DNA of 64,000 bases from an uncultured Clostridia bacterium (GTDB lineage Bacteria; Bacillota; Clostridia; Christensenellales; UBA1242), in assembly GCA_934746715.1 (NCBI GenBank), contig CAKVFI010000001.1, forward strand, positions 186,001 to 250,000. The letters are read 5' to 3'. The notes beneath the pieces are model-generated. The model did not search any database. It worked only from the letters and a program-made list of their open reading frames with translations, and had not been told where the DNA came from. How positions within the stretch are numbered: the stretch's first letter is position 1; each line of letters opens with the position of its first letter. The translations under genes were made by a program, and so were the position numbers. Shown in pieces: positions 63,452-64,000 of the stretch.

Positions 63452-64000
63452 TCAACCAAAAACATTGTAAAGGAACAAATAATTTAACAAAACCTCATCA
63501 CTGTTTTTTGCAAAATTTTTTACGCTTTCAATTATTATATTAAGTTCATTTTTGGTTAAATTTGAGGGGACAAAATCCAAAATTTTAAAGTAAGTTTGTT
63601 TTAGTTTTGTCATTATGTTTGCGTAATTCAACTCCACCAAAGTGCAAAGAGCATCGTTTTGTGACAGTTCAAAAAACTTGTTAATTTTTGCGTCATCGTC
63701 TTTGAAATGCTTGTATAAATCCGTCATCGTTAAATTGTGAAATTTAATTGCATCAAAAAAAGTTTTAAAGCCAGAAATCAAAATTAAATCAACAATCGGC
63801 AATTGATTGTAAGGCAAATTTTGTTGCTTTAAAATTGGAATATCAATAAATTCAAAATTTGCAGGCAGGGCGTTTAACACGTTAAAAAGAGTATATTGAG
63901 TCAATTCTTCAATTTCAAAATCAATCGGTTCAGTTTGCAGATAATCTGTTAAAATTTTGTTGTAAAATTTTGCAAAAGTCAAACTTGAAAACGCAGGTTT
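63452..64000 (-). CDS. Uncharacterised protein, cut by the window edge
   Basis: At least 182 codons; the frame stays open to the last base of the window, so the true start is probably outside. The visible part is helical and soluble with many Asn, Phe and Leu residues. No motif recognised. It is read towards the YwmB-like gene on the same strand. Confidence 0.6.
   Translation of the reverse strand, partial: KPAFSSLTFAKFYNKILTDYLQTEPIDFEIEELTQYTLFNVLNALPANFEFIDIPILKQQNLPYNQLPIVDLILISGFKTFFDAIKFHNLTMTDLYKHFKDDDAKINKFFELSQNDALCTLVELNYANIMTKLKQTYFKILDFVPSNLTKNELNIIIESVKNFAKNSDEVLLNYLFLYNVFG

Overview
The window is a strongly AT-rich bacterial chromosome segment read with the standard bacterial code. 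The gene content points to an endospore-forming member of the Bacillota, most likely an uncultured Clostridia-type lineage. Supporting genes are yabP-yabQ-divIC in their classical order, spoVT, a SpoVB-type flippase, a SpoIIQ-like LytM protein next to a YwmB-like protein, an LtaS-family enzyme and a SipW-type secreted protein. I cannot name a genus from sequence alone.

Layout. 1-9.6 kb: processive glycosyltransferase, tRNA-Asn, LtaS-family enzyme, a small zinc-ribbon protein, a DUF1858 redox protein, a membrane protein with a tail of about ten AT-hooks, and a YugP-type protease. 9.6-22.3 kb: alr, queH and a giant 3637-residue GLUG/Ig-like surface lipoprotein. 22.5-33.4 kb: yabP-yabQ-divIC-cmk, a GlmU acetyltransferase domain alone, two CPBP proteases, rlmH, an M14 peptidase, tadA, HU, a flippase, dus, a phosphopantetheinyl transferase, a UDG-like gene and tRNA-Arg. 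33.6-36.6 kb: a collagen-like lipoprotein and spoVT. 36.9-47.4 kb: a compact type IV secretion/conjugation-like locus (VirB4, VirB6-like, a bitopic protein, a VirB2-like pilin and a divergent VirD4) with no relaxase or integrase visible, holding a GIY-YIG cassette. 47.5-64 kb: an RSH hydrolase with an XRE regulator, initiator tRNA, U32 peptidase, a CobW GTPase, pth-mfd, a PrsA/SurA-like lipoprotein, a SipW-type protein, the SpoIIQ/YwmB pair and a gene cut by the window edge.

Three patterns cut across the genes. (1) At least seven genes have a near-consensus sigma-A promoter whose -10 box ends 5-7 bases before the start codon and no Shine-Dalgarno, so leaderless transcripts look common; the T4SS-like genes instead carry strong GGGG-type ribosome sites. 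(2) Gene 3' ends are repeatedly duplicated, and several duplications enclose a hairpin repeat of roughly 110-180 bp whose stems differ by compensatory changes between copies. (3) A leaderless GIY-YIG nuclease gene lies between inverted copies of a second dispersed repeat, and a gene-less pair of the same repeat sits 2 kb away. The 5' end of pth is also amplified as a 104-bp tandem repeat carrying small truncated reading frames. These, together with the membrane-anchored AT-hook protein and the relaxase-less secretion locus, are the parts most worth a second look.
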